Below, in pieces: positions 19,067-28,579 of a stretch of DNA of 64,000 nucleotides. The position numbers and the translations under genes are program-made. Source of the DNA: Synechococcus sp. A15-62. Its GTDB lineage: Bacteria > Cyanobacteriota > Cyanobacteriia > PCC-6307 > Cyanobiaceae. Numbering within the stretch: the stretch's first letter is position 1; each line of letters begins with the position of its first letter. The stretch covers positions 1-64,000 of the forward strand of contig NZ_CP047950.1 in the NCBI RefSeq assembly GCF_014280075.1, given 5' to 3'. Below the pieces are notes generated by a model. That model did no database searches, was not told where the DNA came from, and worked only from the letters and a program-made list of their open reading frames with translations.

Positions 19067-20306
19067 TCTGATCGTTGTTGGCGGTGGTCCTGCCGGGTAC
19101 ATGGCGGCGATCACCGCAGCCGAGCAGGGGGTTCAGCAGGTGCTGGTGTTGGAAGGGACCCCTGAGCCCCTTCAGAAGGTGCGCATCAGCGGTGGCGGTC
19201 GTTGCAATGTGACCCATGCCTGCTGGGACCCCCGTGAACTGGCGACCCATTACCCCCGTGGCAGTCGACCGCTGCGGGGGCCCTTCAGCCGCTTCGCCTG
19301 CGGTGATGCGATCGCCTGGTTTGACGAGCATGGGCTAACGCTGGTGGAGGAACCCGATGGACGGATGTTCCCGCAGCAGAACCGTTCTGAGGCCGTGATT
19401 CAGTGCCTGCAGAAGGCGGCAAGGGCGTCGGGTGTTCAGCTGCGCACGAAGGCCATGGTCCAGCAGGTGCGCGTTCACCCCGAGGGGGGTTTTGTGCTCG
19501 AGGGCCGAGGCCTCGAGCCTTTGCATGGGGGCTGCTTGATGCTGGCCACGGGTGGGCATCCCAGTGGCCGAAACCTGGCGGCAGCCCTCGGCCATCAGGT
19601 GGTGCCGCCGGTGCCATCGCTGTTCAGCCTTGCCCTGCAGGCACCGGCCCTCTCGGCCTGCAGTGGCATTGCCATCGACGATGTGGGTCTTGATCTCAAG
19701 CTGGGCGATCAGCGCTTCCGCCAGACCGGGCGGGTGCTGATCACCCACCGTGGTCTGAGTGGACCCGCCACGTTGCGCCTGTCAGCCTTTGCCGCCAGGG
19801 CCCTGCATCAGAACCGCTATATGGGTGAGCTCAAAGTGGATTGGAGTGCAGGTCTGGGCCGTCAAGGGGTGGAGCAGCGGCTGCAGCAGTGGCGACAGGA
19901 GCAGGCCCGGCGAACCCTTTCAGCAGCGAAGCCCTGCGAGCATCTGCCGCGGCGATTGTGGCAAGCCTTTTTGACCATGGCTGGGGTGGAGTCAGAGCGC
20001 CGTTGGGCGGATCTGCCGATCAAGCTGGAGCGTCGATTGGTGGAGCTGCTTTGTGCGCAGCGTGTGCCGATCCAGGGACGTGGACCCTTTGGGGAGGAGT
20101 TCGTCACCGCCGGCGGTGTTTCCTTGGGGGACGTCAACCTGGCCACGATGGAGAGCCGTCGCTGCCCTGGCCTTTATCTGGCGGGTGAACTGCTGGATGT
20201 GGATGGGGTGACCGGTGGTTTCAACTTCCAGGCCTGCTGGAGCGGCGGCTGGTTGGCGGGCCAGGCCATCGCGGCAGTGCTCACTGGATCTGATCAAACA
20301 CGGTGA
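19038..20306 (+). CDS. BaiN/HI0933-family FAD-dependent oxidoreductase
   Basis: A 422-residue flavoprotein. The dinucleotide-binding motif LIVVGGGPAGYMAAITAAEQG lies at the N-terminus, and VRISGGGRCNVTH is characteristic of the HI0933/YhiN/BaiN family. The C-terminal GLYLAGELLDVDGVTGGFNFQACWSGG is the second FAD contact. The start is inferred: GTG 19038 is the first reasonable codon before the FAD motif, while earlier in-frame codons overlap sequence needed for MsrB. It therefore overlaps msrB by about 29 bases. The physiological substrate in cyanobacteria is unknown. The 3' end overlaps the convergent pilC frame by 26 bases. Confidence 0.85.
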   Translation: MSPSASSPLDLIVVGGGPAGYMAAITAAEQGVQQVLVLEGTPEPLQKVRISGGGRCNVTHACWDPRELATHYPRGSRPLRGPFSRFACGDAIAWFDEHGLTLVEEPDGRMFPQQNRSEAVIQCLQKAARASGVQLRTKAMVQQVRVHPEGGFVLEGRGLEPLHGGCLMLATGGHPSGRNLAAALGHQVVPPVPSLFSLALQAPALSACSGIAIDDVGLDLKLGDQRFRQTGRVLITHRGLSGPATLRLSAFAARALHQNRYMGELKVDWSAGLGRQGVEQRLQQWRQEQARRTLSAAKPCEHLPRRLWQAFLTMAGVESERRWADLPIKLERRLVELLCAQRVPIQGRGPFGEEFVTAGGVSLGDVNLATMESRRCPGLYLAGELLDVDGVTGGFNFQACWSGGWLAGQAIAAVLTGSDQTR

Positions 20307-21427
20307 ACATCGGCAGGTACATCGCCAGCAGGATGGATCCCACGATTCCACCCACCACCACAATCATTGCGGGCTCCAGCATTGAGGTGAGTGCCTTGAC
20401 CATGGCGCCGACTTCGTCTTCATAGAAGTCCGCCACCTTGCTGAGCATTTTGTCCATCTCACCGGTTTCCTCCCCGATGGCCAGCATGTTCAGAGCCATG
20501 TCGGGCAGCACCTTGTGGCGGATCAGCGCATTGCTGAGGAGCACCCCCTCCTGCACCATGCCGCGCGAGGCAAGGATGGCGTCGGAAATGATTGAGTTGC
20601 CCGCCGTTTCGCTCGAGATCTCCATCGACATCAGGATCGGCACACCGGCCCGCGTGAGCGAACTGAAGATCCGGCAGAACTGAGCTGTCGCTGTCATCAG
20701 GATCAGTTCGCCGAACAGTGGCAGTTTCAATACCAGTCGGTCGATTGTTCGACGGCCGTTGTGGGTGGCATAGAACCGACCGAACAGCCAGATGGAAAGC
20801 AGGATGGCTCCAGCTGCGTAGAGCGCCACAGGCGATCGCAGCAGTTCGCTCAAGTCGACGAGTAGTTGGGTGAAGGCCGGCAGCTCGGCACCCAGATCTT
20901 CGAAGATCCCCGCGAAGGTCGGGATCAGAAAGATGGTCATGCCCAGGAACACCAGGATGGCGATCACCAGCACCGCCACGGGATAGCCCAGGGCTCCCTT
21001 GATCTGGTTCTGAAGTTTGGCGTTGTCTTCCAGCAACTTGGCCAGTCGCTTCAGGGCTTCATCCAGTACACCGCCGGCTTCCCCGGCTTCCACCATGGCG
21101 ATGCTGAGCTGGTCAAACACCTTCGGCCACTGACGCAGTGCTGTTGCCAGGGCAATTCCCTCGTTGACGTCGAGGCTCACTTTGGTGAGCGCACGTTTGA
21201 AAATCGGCAGTTTCTGCTGCGTCGCAATCAGATCGAGGCTGCGCACGATCGGCACGCCGGCATCGACCAGGGCCGCCAGCTTGCTGGCGAACACGGCTTT
21301 CTCCTTGACGCCCGGCGCTTTCTCAAACAAGCGGTTGAGGTCGATTGATTTCAGACCTTTCTCGTCGATTCCATCAGCTTTGCCGTTCTGGGTGTTTGCA
21401 GGGCTGACGGGCCGCAGCTCTTCGGCG
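20281..21427 (-). pseudogene. pilC: Type IV pilus inner-membrane protein PilC, N-truncated and fused to pilT
   Basis: The C-terminal 380 or so residues are good PilC: LFEKAPGVKEKAVFASKLAALVDAG, LGYPVAVLVIAILVFLGMTIFLIP, a second T2SSF domain, and the ending SILLAMYLPMFTVFDQIQ. The usual N-terminal part of about 45-50 residues and any start codon are missing. Instead the frame continues upstream without a stop into the C-terminal part of PilT. The junction lies near 21418-21427 (LNGDVSRAE | ELRPVSPAN). A deletion removing the pilT stop and the pilC start explains this. A functional platform protein is unlikely unless the chimera retains activity. Confidence 0.75.
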
Positions 21428-22441
21428 CGGGAAACATCCCCATTGAGTACAAGGTTGGCCAAGGCTTTCTCCAGGGTCTGCATACCTTGTTCTCCCCCTG
21501 TTTGGATTTGGGAATAGAGCTGGGCTGTTTTCCCCTCGCGGATCAGGTTGGCGGTGGCGGGTGTGTTGATCAGGATTTCTTGGGCCATCACTCGACCGAA
21601 CTGTCCTGCTGCCGGGTTCTGACGCCGGCAAAGGGTCTGGGAAAACACAGCGACCAAACTGCCCGAGAGCTGCACACGGATCTGCGTCTGTTGTTCCGCC
21701 GCCCAGACCGTCGACCATTCGGTCCACGGTCTGGGCGGCGGAGCTTGTGTGCAGGGTTCCGAAGACGAGATGTCCGGTTTCGGCGGCACTCACCGCCAGT
21801 TGAATGGTCTCAAGGTCCCGCATCTCCCCCACCAGGATCACGTCCGGGTCCTCTCGCAGGGCGGCGCGCAAGGCGTTGGCGAAGCTGCGGGTGTCTTCGT
21901 TCAGCTGGCGTTGGTGCACCAGACTTTTGTCGCTCTGGTACACGAATTCGATCGGGTCTTCGATCGTGAGGATGTGTTCGCTGCGGGTGTGATTGATGTG
22001 ATCCAACAGAGCCGCCAGGGTTGTGGTCTTCCCTGAGCCGGTTGGACCCGTCACCAGCACCAGACCTCGGGGCCGCGCGCTGGTCTCCAGCACCACAGGA
22101 GGCAGGTTCAGCAGTTCAACGCTGGGAATCGTGCTGCCAAGGGCTCGCAGGCAGGCGGCATAGCTGCCTTTCTGGCGGTAGACGTTCACGCGGAAGCGTG
22201 CAACTCCCTTGAGGCCGTAGGCGCAGTCCAGTTCCCAGGTCTGCTCCAGCGTCTTGCGCTGGCTGTTGTTCAACATCGAGAAGATCAGCTTGTTGCAGTC
22301 CTCCTCGGCCAGGGGTCGGTCCGTCATCGGACGCAGTTCACCGCTGAAGCGGCCGTAGGGCGGTTGACCGGTGGCTAGGTGCAGATCACTGCCACCGCCC
22401 TGCACCAGTTGTTCCATCAGGTCTTCGATCATCAGATCCAT
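21418..22441 (-). pseudogene. pilT: Type IV pilus retraction ATPase PilT, frameshifted
   Basis: The first 240 or so residues match PilT well: SDLHLATGQPPYGRFSGELR, Walker A TGPTGSGKTTTLAALLDH, Asp box IEDPIEFVYQSDKS, Walker B DPDVILVGEMRDLETI, and His box ETGHLVFGTLHTSSAAQTVDR. After VDRMVD, where family members continue with a VFP-like segment, the frame shifts by 1 nt. The C-terminal domain (QTQIRVQLSGSLVAVF to LVLNGDVSRAE) continues in another frame. The break coincides with a large inverted repeat (21695-21742). The native stop is missing and the second frame runs into pilC. The product would lack the C-terminal helical domain. Confidence 0.82.
21695..21742. repeat. 22-bp inverted repeat at the pilT frameshift
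   Basis: Bases 21695-21716 and 21721-21742 are inverted copies with a single mismatch (bases 21711/21726 region, T-C-G versus C-C-A context) and a 4-base loop, ATTC. The right arm encodes the conserved PilT segment SAAQTVDR. The left arm replaces the expected downstream codons with a mirror copy, producing DGLGGG and a net 1-nt gain. A perfect hairpin of this size inside a coding region is otherwise hard to explain. Confidence 0.9.
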
Positions 22442-22451
22442 GACCGCCTCC

Positions 22452-24301
22452 TCAGTGGCGTGGTGTCAGGCAATAGGGACACTCGAGCCAGCCTTCCTGC
22501 AGGCCGGCAACGCATCCTTCACAGGTCTTTGTGCTGAGAGCGCGGGCTCTGCGCTCGGATTCCAGTCCCGAATCCGTCAGCACCATCCGCCCCACCTCTT
22601 CCAGCGTCGTCTCGCCCCGTCGCACCAGTTCGAGGCTGTAGCCGAGCAGGGTCACCATTCCTGATTCCAGGGCTGGCTGGCGGATCACATCGGTGCTGGC
22701 GCCCTTGGAGATGGCCGTGGCCATGTCCTCCTGGATCCGCAGCACCTCATAGATGCCGACGCGGCCCTTGTAGCCGCTCCCCTGGCAATGGGGGCAGACC
22801 GGTTCGTTGGGGCCGTGATGATGCGCCCGGTAAAAGGTGACATCCGCCTTCCGGCTGGCCATCAGGCCGAAGCGGCCCAGTTCCCGCTCCTCGGGCCGGT
22901 AGGGCTCGCGGCAGTGGGAGCAGACCCTGCGCAGCAGCCTCTGGGAAATGATCCCGATCAGAGATGCCGACACCATGAAGGGCTCTACGCCTATTTCATC
23001 CAGGCGGGCAATGGTGCTAGGGGCATCGTTGGCGTGCAGGGTGCTGAGCACCAGGTGACCGGTCAGTGCGGCTTCGATTGCTGTTTTTGCGGTTTCGAGA
23101 TCACGGGTTTCACCCACCAGCAGAACGTCCGGGTCCTGGCGCATGAACGCCCTTAGCGCCGTGGCGAAGTCGAAGCCCTTGTCTCGGTTCACCTGGCACT
23201 GGGTGATGCCAGGCAGGGTGTATTCGATCGGGTCCTCCACCGTGGAGATGTTGATGCCCGGATCGTTGCGCTCGGCGAGAAGTGAATAGAGGGTGGTCGA
23301 CTTGCCGGAGCCCGTTGGCCCGGTGACCAGGATCAATCCAAAGGGTTTGGACCCCAGCTCTCGCACCAAGGCAAGTGCATCGGGATCGTCGATCAGTTTG
23401 TCCAGCCCCAGTTGAGTCGCTCCACTGTCCAGCAGGCGCAGACAGACCTTTTCACCGAAGCGACTGGGCAGCGTGTTGACGCGAAATCGATCACCCGGTC
23501 GCGGTACTTGCGGCGAATGCGGCCGTCCTGGGCCTGGCGTCGTTCGGCAATGTCGAGATCCGCCAGGATCTTGAAGCGGGATGTCACCGCTGGAACCAGG
23601 CGACTGGGGAGCGGCTCCACGTGTTGCTGAAGCACCCCGTCCTGACGGAATCGCAGCCGTAACCCTTTTTGCTGCGGTTCCACGTGGATGTCACTGGCCC
23701 CCACGGCCATGGCCTGCAGCAGGATTCGGTCCACCAGCGTCACGACGGGCGAGGCTTCCGCATCCTTGAGGCTGGCCTCAAGGTCAATGGCATCCCGAGC
23801 CAGTTGGGCTTCGTCGTCCTCGTCGCTCTCCAACACCCCATCGGGGTTGAAGTCGTGCAGAAAGGACTCAGCATTCACAGCGAGCGTGCTTGCTGTCTCT
23901 GCAGGAGCAGGGTTGCTCAACTCTTCTGTGGCTGGCGGGTTTGGTTCTGTCGTTGGCTGATTCGTTTCTGTGGCCAAGGCTCGCTGCAGATCCGCTTCGA
24001 TGGCGGGGTGCAGGCGGATTGTGCGGTGTTGGTCCGGCAGCTGATTGATCAGCTGCTGCCATTCCTGGTCTCGCCACTGGCTGGGGATCGCGATGTCCAG
24101 GTGGTCAGCTCCGATGGCGATCGGCATTGCCTGTAGTGCCCGCCATTGATCCGGGCTGACGTCCGGCAGGGCGTCGTTGAGCAGTTTGCGGCTTGCCAGC
24201 AGTTGCTCTGGGCCCGGAACCGGTTGCTGCAACAGCAATTCAAGGGCGAAACGCTGCCGTGCCGTGTCGCCGGCATCGGGGGTGGGCAGCGTCAGAGTCA
24301 T
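22452..24301 (-). pseudogene. pilB: Type IV pilus extension ATPase PilB, 1-nt frameshift
   Basis: N-terminal frame (24301 to about 23485) carries the GspE N-domain, a Pro/Glu-rich linker, and the conserved ASDIHVEPQQKGLRLRFRQDG and RRQAQDGRIRRKYRDRVIDF. The C-terminal frame continues with LPSRFGEKVCLRLLD, GPTGSGKSTTLYSLLAE (Walker A), MRQDPDVLLVGETRDLETA, HLVLSTLHANDA, and a tetracysteine pair (CSHC, CPHCQGSG). One base is missing after GATTT near 23480-23488. Adding one C would restore DFRVNTLPSRFG. The C-terminus has an extra four-cysteine tail (CEGC, CPYC). Next on this strand is pilT, 10 bases away. Confidence 0.82.
23480..23488 (-). other. Frameshift point in pilB
   Basis: On the minus strand the sequence reads GATTTCGCGTCAAC. 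The family pattern DFRVNTLP needs GATTTCCGCGTCAAC, so one C (or adjacent T) is missing. No slippery heptamer or strong downstream structure is evident, which argues against programmed frameshifting. Confidence 0.75.
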
Positions 24302-24361
24302 GGATGGTGACCGAGGTGCGGGCTTCCGCAGCTTGTGGGAGGTAAGCGTTGCCCTTCAACA

Positions 24362-24371
24362 TGTTTAAACA
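24362..24371. promoter_or_regulatory. 10-bp palindrome upstream of grpE
   Basis: The perfect palindrome TGTTTAAACA lies 21 bases before the grpE start in the intergenic region shared with pilB. No CIRCE element (TTAGCACTC-N9-GAGTGCTAA) is present. It could be an operator half-site pair or the AT-rich part of the grpE promoter. Confidence 0.3.
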
Positions 24372-24391
24372 GAAATCCCTGAGCGGTAAGC

Positions 24392-25069
24392 ATGAGCGGC
24401 GACGCCTCCACCCCAGAGCAGGACCAGACCTTTGCTTCCGGTGCTGTTCCAGCCACGCCGGAGTCCGCTCCGGATGCGCCCGAGGCGACGTCTGAACAGG
24501 CCCCTGCAGCGGTGGATCCGGCCGATCGGATGCAGCAGCTCGAGCAGGAATTGAGCGCGTTGAAGCAGGAGTACGACACGCTCAACAGCCAATACATGCG
24601 CATTGCGGCGGATTTCGACAACTTCCGCAAGCGCCAGAGCCGCGACCAGGACGACATGCGTCAGCAGCTGGTCTGCTCGACCCTCACGGAGATTCTCCCC
24701 GTCGTCGACAATTTCGAGCGGGCCCGTCAGCAGCTGAATCCTGAAGGGGAGGAAGCTCAGGCGCTGCATCGCAGTTACCAGGGTCTGTACAAGCAACTGG
24801 TGGAGGTGCTGAAGCAGCAGGGGGTGGCCCGGATGGATGTGGTTGGCCAGGAGTTCGACCCGAATCTGCATGAGGCCGTGCTGCGGGAGGAAAGCAGCGA
24901 GTTCGCCGAGGACGTGGTGTGCGAGGAGCTCCAGCGCGGCTACCACCGCGACGGGCGTGTGCTTCGCCACGCCATGGTGAAGGTGTCGATGGGTCCAGGA
25001 CCATCCGATCCAGGCTCAGCGCCTGCTGAAGCGGCAGCGGCACCGGATCAGACGGCGGAGGAGGCCTGA
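24392..25069 (+). CDS. grpE: Nucleotide exchange factor GrpE
   Basis: Releases ADP from DnaK during chaperone cycling. The 225-residue protein has a disordered Pro/Glu/Ala-rich N-terminus (1-50), the long dimeric coiled coil ([35 protein letters not shown], given here as separate halves of a helix about 50-90), and a C-terminal beta domain with [14 protein letters not shown] and [26 protein letters not shown]. The C-terminal tail is also Pro/Ala-rich. Its stop overlaps the dnaJ start by one base, so the pair is translationally coupled. dnaK is not in this window. Confidence 0.95.
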   Translation: MSGDASTPEQDQTFASGAVPATPESAPDAPEATSEQAPAAVDPADRMQQLEQELSALKQEYDTLNSQYMRIAADFDNFRKRQSRDQDDMRQQLVCSTLTEILPVVDNFERARQQLNPEGEEAQALHRSYQGLYKQLVEVLKQQGVARMDVVGQEFDPNLHEAVLREESSEFAEDVVCEELQRGYHRDGRVLRHAMVKVSMGPGPSDPGSAPAEAAAAPDQTAEEA

Positions 25070-26205
25070 TGGCCGACTTCTACGACCTGCTCGGCGTCAG
25101 CCGGGATGTGGATCCCGACAGCCTCAAGCGGGCTTATCGGCGCATGGCGCGTCAATACCACCCCGACATCAACAAGGATCCGGGTGCTGAAGACCGTTTC
25201 AAGGAAATCGGTCGTGCCTACGAGGTGCTCAGTGATCCCCAGACCAGGGCCCGTTACGACCAGTTCGGTGAAGCCGGCCTCGGCGGTGCGGCCGGTGCTC
25301 CCGACATGGGGGACATGGGCGGATTCGCGGACCTGTTCGAGACGTTTTTCCAGGGCTTCGGTGGACCCGGGGGTGCTGGAGCTGGTCGGCCGCGGCGTCA
25401 GGGCCCTCAGCAGGGGGATGACCTTCGGTACGACCTGACGATTGATTTCGAGCAGGCGGTGTTCGGTCAGGAGCAGGAGATCAAGATCCCGCATCTGGAG
25501 ACCTGCGACACCTGCGGCGGTAGCGGTGCCAAAGCGGGCAGTGGACCCACCACCTGCGGCACCTGCGGCGGAGCCGGGCAAGTGCGCCGTGCCACCCGGA
25601 CTCCCTTCGGCAGCTTCACCCAGGTCGCCGAGTGCCCCAACTGCGGAGGCACGGGCCAGGTGATTTCCGATCCTTGCGGGTCCTGTGGTGGCCAGGGTGT
25701 CAAACAGGTGCGCAAGAAGCTGCGGATCAACATTCCTGCCGGGGTGGACACCGGAACACGGCTTCGTGTGACCGGTGAAGGCAACGCCGGACCTCGGGGA
25801 GGGCCGTCCGGTGACCTCTACGTCTTCCTCACCGTTCGCAATCATCCGCGCTTGCAGCGGGATGGCCTGAACATCTTCTCGGAGGTCAAGGTCAGCTACC
25901 TCCAGGCGATTCTTGGCGACACCATCGAGGTGGAGACGGTGGATGGCAGCAAGGAGCTGGACATCCCCTCCGGCACCCAGCCCGGCACAGTGCTTACCTT
26001 GCCGAACCTGGGCATTCCCAAGCTCGGGAATCCGGTGGCACGGGGTGATCAGCGCGTGACGGTCACCGTGGATCTGCCCAAGCGGATCAGTGATGTGGAG
26101 CGGGAGCTCCTCGAGCAGTTGGCAGGTCACCATTCCGCCCGCGGCAAGCAACACCACCACCACAACAGTGGTCTGTTCGCTCGCTTGTTCGGTCAGAAGG
26201 GATGA
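25069..26205 (+). CDS. dnaJ: Chaperone DnaJ
   Basis: Full-length type I Hsp40, 378 residues. The J domain carries the catalytic HPD in [21 protein letters not shown] Gly/Phe-rich linker follows ([20 protein letters not shown]). Four zinc-binding CxxCGGxG repeats ([32 protein letters not shown]) form the cysteine-rich domain, then the C-terminal substrate-binding domains. A His-rich stretch (KQHHHHNSG) precedes the terminus, an unusual local feature. It overlaps grpE upstream and the TusA-like gene downstream, forming a tight operon. Confidence 0.96.
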   Translation: MADFYDLLGVSRDVDPDSLKRAYRRMARQYHPDINKDPGAEDRFKEIGRAYEVLSDPQTRARYDQFGEAGLGGAAGAPDMGDMGGFADLFETFFQGFGGPGGAGAGRPRRQGPQQGDDLRYDLTIDFEQAVFGQEQEIKIPHLETCDTCGGSGAKAGSGPTTCGTCGGAGQVRRATRTPFGSFTQVAECPNCGGTGQVISDPCGSCGGQGVKQVRKKLRINIPAGVDTGTRLRVTGEGNAGPRGGPSGDLYVFLTVRNHPRLQRDGLNIFSEVKVSYLQAILGDTIEVETVDGSKELDIPSGTQPGTVLTLPNLGIPKLGNPVARGDQRVTVTVDLPKRISDVERELLEQLAGHHSARGKQHHHHNSGLFARLFGQKG

Positions 26206-26429
26206 GCAGGCGTTCCCTGGATCTGCGGGGAACGCCCTGTCCGGTGAATTTCATTCGCTGCAAGCTCACCCTCGAGCAGATGAGCAGCGGTGATTGTCTC
26301 GAGGTCTGTCTCGATCGAGGTGAGCCTGAGGCCATGGTTCTTCCAGGTCTGCGGGATGCAGGCCATCGTGTGGAGTGCATTGATCAAACGCCGGATGCCA
26401 TCACCATCGAGGTGATCTGCGGTGGCTGA
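26202..26429 (+). CDS. TusA-family sulfur carrier-like protein
   Basis: A 75-residue protein of the TusA/SirA fold. [22 protein letters not shown] holds the conserved cysteine after LDxRGxxCP, and the C-terminal half has the beta-strand ITIEVICGG. The canonical motif is CPxP. Here the proline two residues on is asparagine (CPVN). TusA proteins relay persulfide sulfur for tRNA thiolation or cofactor synthesis. The variant motif and its location between dnaJ and rsgA leave the role uncertain. It overlaps dnaJ by 4 bases and rsgA by 8, so it is translationally coupled to both. Confidence 0.85.
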   Translation: MSRRSLDLRGTPCPVNFIRCKLTLEQMSSGDCLEVCLDRGEPEAMVLPGLRDAGHRVECIDQTPDAITIEVICGG

Positions 26430-27336
26430 CACCGCTCGTTCGGTGGCATCCGGGATGGTGGTGGCGCTCCAGGCCAACTACCTGGAGGTTGAACTGGATG
26501 TTGCACCTGATGGATGCCCAGGGCGGCTGCTCTGCACCCGTCGCACCCGGCTCAGCCATCGGGGTGAAGCCGTTTATGTGGGCGATCGGGTTCGCGTTGA
26601 GGCCATTGATCCAGGCCAGGGGCGTGCCGTGGTGGCCGAGGTCGAGCCACGCCACAGCTTTCTCACACGCCCACCGGTGGCCAACGTCTCCTTGGTGGCT
26701 GTGGTGTTGGCAGTGGAACAGCCCAGCTTTGACCCTGATCAGGCCAGTCGCTTCCTGTTGACGGCGGAACGGACCGGGTTGGAGGTGATCCTTCTGCTCA
26801 CCAAGACAGACCTTCTTTCAGCTGCAGCGCTCGAGCGGCTTGTCACCCGGTTGCAGGGGTGGGGCTATGACCCGCTGGCGCTGTCCAGTGCAGCCGGAAC
26901 GGGCATTGATGCTTTACGGCAGCGTTTGGCTGGTGCGCAGCTTTCGGTGCTGTGTGGGCCTTCTGGCGTGGGCAAGAGCAGCCTGCTCAACCAGTTGCGC
27001 CCTGATCTTCACCTGCGTACCGCTGCGGTGTCCGGTCGACTGCAGCGCGGGCGCCACACCACCCGCCATGTGGAGCTGTTTCCCCTGGGCCCGAGTGCGA
27101 GGGTGGCTGACACACCTGGGTTCAACCGCCCCGATCTTCCGGAGGATCCCCAGGAACTGGGGGTCCTCTTTCCGGAGCTGCGGCAGCAACTTGATCCCTG
27201 GCCCTGTCGCTTCCGCGACTGCCTGCATCGTGGTGAGCCCGGCTGCGGTGTGTCGACGGACTGGGAACGCTATGCCCTCTACAAGGCCGCGCTGATCGAG
27301 CAGAGCAGCCTCAGCCGCCCATCCCGGGGAGGTTGA
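26422..27336 (+). CDS. rsgA: Ribosome small-subunit GTPase RsgA
   Basis: Circularly permuted GTPase that checks late 30S subunit maturation. The 304-residue protein starts at GTG. It shows an N-terminal OB-fold ([12 protein letters not shown] to [11 protein letters not shown]), then the permuted order G4 LLTKTDLL, G1 [15 protein letters not shown]3 DTPGFNRP. The C-terminal zinc-binding cluster [16 protein letters not shown] follows. All expected parts are present. The 3' end overlaps the convergent ybaB gene by 26 bases. Confidence 0.95.
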   Translation: MADTARSVASGMVVALQANYLEVELDVAPDGCPGRLLCTRRTRLSHRGEAVYVGDRVRVEAIDPGQGRAVVAEVEPRHSFLTRPPVANVSLVAVVLAVEQPSFDPDQASRFLLTAERTGLEVILLLTKTDLLSAAALERLVTRLQGWGYDPLALSSAAGTGIDALRQRLAGAQLSVLCGPSGVGKSSLLNQLRPDLHLRTAAVSGRLQRGRHTTRHVELFPLGPSARVADTPGFNRPDLPEDPQELGVLFPELRQQLDPWPCRFRDCLHRGEPGCGVSTDWERYALYKAALIEQSSLSRPSRGG

Positions 27337-27652
27337 GATTCAGGCCACCGGTGAGTTCTTCCATCCGGCCCTTCATTGTGGCGGTGGATTGCTCATAGGC
27401 CGCCTGCAGGGCTTCCAGGGTGGCCGTTTCGCTCGCTTGTTGGCCCTCCTGCAGTAGGGCTGGGTCCAGCCGCACCCGCAGGGGTTGCTGGTTGCCCGAC
27501 AGCCAAACGCTGGCACGGCCATCGCTGCTCTTGCCTTCGATCTCCATCCCGTCCAGTTCGTCCTGCAGGGCCTGAGCGTTCTGTTGAATCTCCTGGGCCT
27601 TCTTGAAGGCTTCGGTGAGCTGGCCGAAATTGGGGAGTCCGAACCCTGCCAT
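27311..27652 (-). CDS. YbaB/EbfC nucleoid-associated protein
   Basis: A 113-residue member of the YbaB/EbfC DNA-binding family, which forms small dimers with a pincer of helices. The N-terminal helix [25 protein letters not shown] and central [21 protein letters not shown] strands match the family. The C-terminus is glycine- and leucine-rich ([12 protein letters not shown]). The family is commonly associated with dnaX/recR in other bacteria. Here it is upstream of murB/murC in the opposite order. Regulatory targets are unknown. Confidence 0.88.
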   Translation of the reverse strand: MAGFGLPNFGQLTEAFKKAQEIQQNAQALQDELDGMEIEGKSSDGRASVWLSGNQQPLRVRLDPALLQEGQQASETATLEALQAAYEQSTATMKGRMEELTGGLNLNLPGMGG

Positions 27653-27676
27653 GGCGATCCTGTGAGAGCCGGAAGG

Positions 27677-28579
27677 TTAAGCCGCCGAAGCGAATCCCAG
27701 CCGCTTCACTTCGGTGTGCAGACGGATTCCGTGTTCGGCTTCGATGCGGTCCTGCACCAGGTGGATCAACTGGGCGATGTCCTTCGCCTGGGCATTACCG
27801 GTGTTGACGATGAAATTGGCATGCACGGTTGAGATTTCGGCGCCGCCGATCCGGGTTCCCTTCAGCCCCTGCTCTTCGATCAGCCGTCCGGCCTTGAGCG
27901 GTTCGGGATTGCGGAAGACACTGCCGCAGCTGGGTTGTTGGTAGGGCTGCGTGGTGGTGCGGTGACTGAGGTTCGCCGTGGTGACCCGCTTCAGTTCATC
28001 CGGATCGTGACCGGGCTGCAAGCGGAACCGTGCCGACAACACCACGAGGTTGTCCTTTTGAAGACGGCTGTGCCGGTAGGCGAAGTCCAGTTGATCCCGC
28101 TGCAGCTCAAAGCAGTTGCCCCCCTCCAGGGGCATGACCCGGACCGACTCCAGCCATTCCGCTGTGCAGCCTCCCTGGGCTCCTGCATTCATCACAGCCG
28201 CACCGCCAGCGGTTCCCGGGATGCCAACCGACCACTCCAGACCATGCAATCCAGCGCGGGCAGCGCGTCTTGCCATTGATGGGATCGGTTCGCCGGCGAG
28301 CACCTCCACGGTCCCCGTGGTGGCATCAAGCTGCAGCCCCTGAAGTTTGCGCAGACAGAGCGAGAGCCCCGGCAGGCCGTCATCGTGAATCAGCAGGTTC
28401 GACCCAGCTCCGATGACGCGGCAGGGCATGCCCTGGTGAGCGGCCCATTCGATCCAGGCCTGGGTTTCCTCAAGGCTGGCGGGTTCGGCTAGCCATTCGG
28501 CTGCTCCTCCCACCCGCCAGGTGGTGTAGTCCGCCAGCTTGACTCGGGCCTGCGGCAGGCGGGCATCGCACTGGGTCAT
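27677..28579 (-). CDS. murB: UDP-N-acetylenolpyruvoylglucosamine reductase
   Basis: Reduces UDP-GlcNAc-enolpyruvate to UDP-MurNAc with NADPH and FAD. From ATG 28579 the protein is 300 residues and its start overlaps the murC stop as ATGA, which supports this start over the one 18 bases upstream. Seen motifs: [49 protein letters not shown], and [10 protein letters not shown] with the catalytic serine, then [19 protein letters not shown]. This is the smaller type II-like MurB without the E. coli extra domain. Confidence 0.95.
   Translation of the reverse strand: MTQCDARLPQARVKLADYTTWRVGGAAEWLAEPASLEETQAWIEWAAHQGMPCRVIGAGSNLLIHDDGLPGLSLCLRKLQGLQLDATTGTVEVLAGEPIPSMARRAARAGLHGLEWSVGIPGTAGGAAVMNAGAQGGCTAEWLESVRVMPLEGGNCFELQRDQLDFAYRHSRLQKDNLVVLSARFRLQPGHDPDELKRVTTANLSHRTTTQPYQQPSCGSVFRNPEPLKAGRLIEEQGLKGTRIGGAEISTVHANFIVNTGNAQAKDIAQLIHLVQDRIEAEHGIRLHTEVKRLGFASAA

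Noticed and set aside
21374-21700. Programmed frameshifting to make full-length PilT using the hairpin
   Set aside because: No slippery site precedes the break, the hairpin overlaps the break itself and replaces coding sequence instead of lying downstream, and the second frame lacks the native PilT stop. Mutation fits better.
24302-24391. CIRCE element controlling grpE-dnaJ
   Set aside because: I looked for TTAGCACTC and its inverted partner and did not find them. Only a short TGTTTAAACA palindrome is present.
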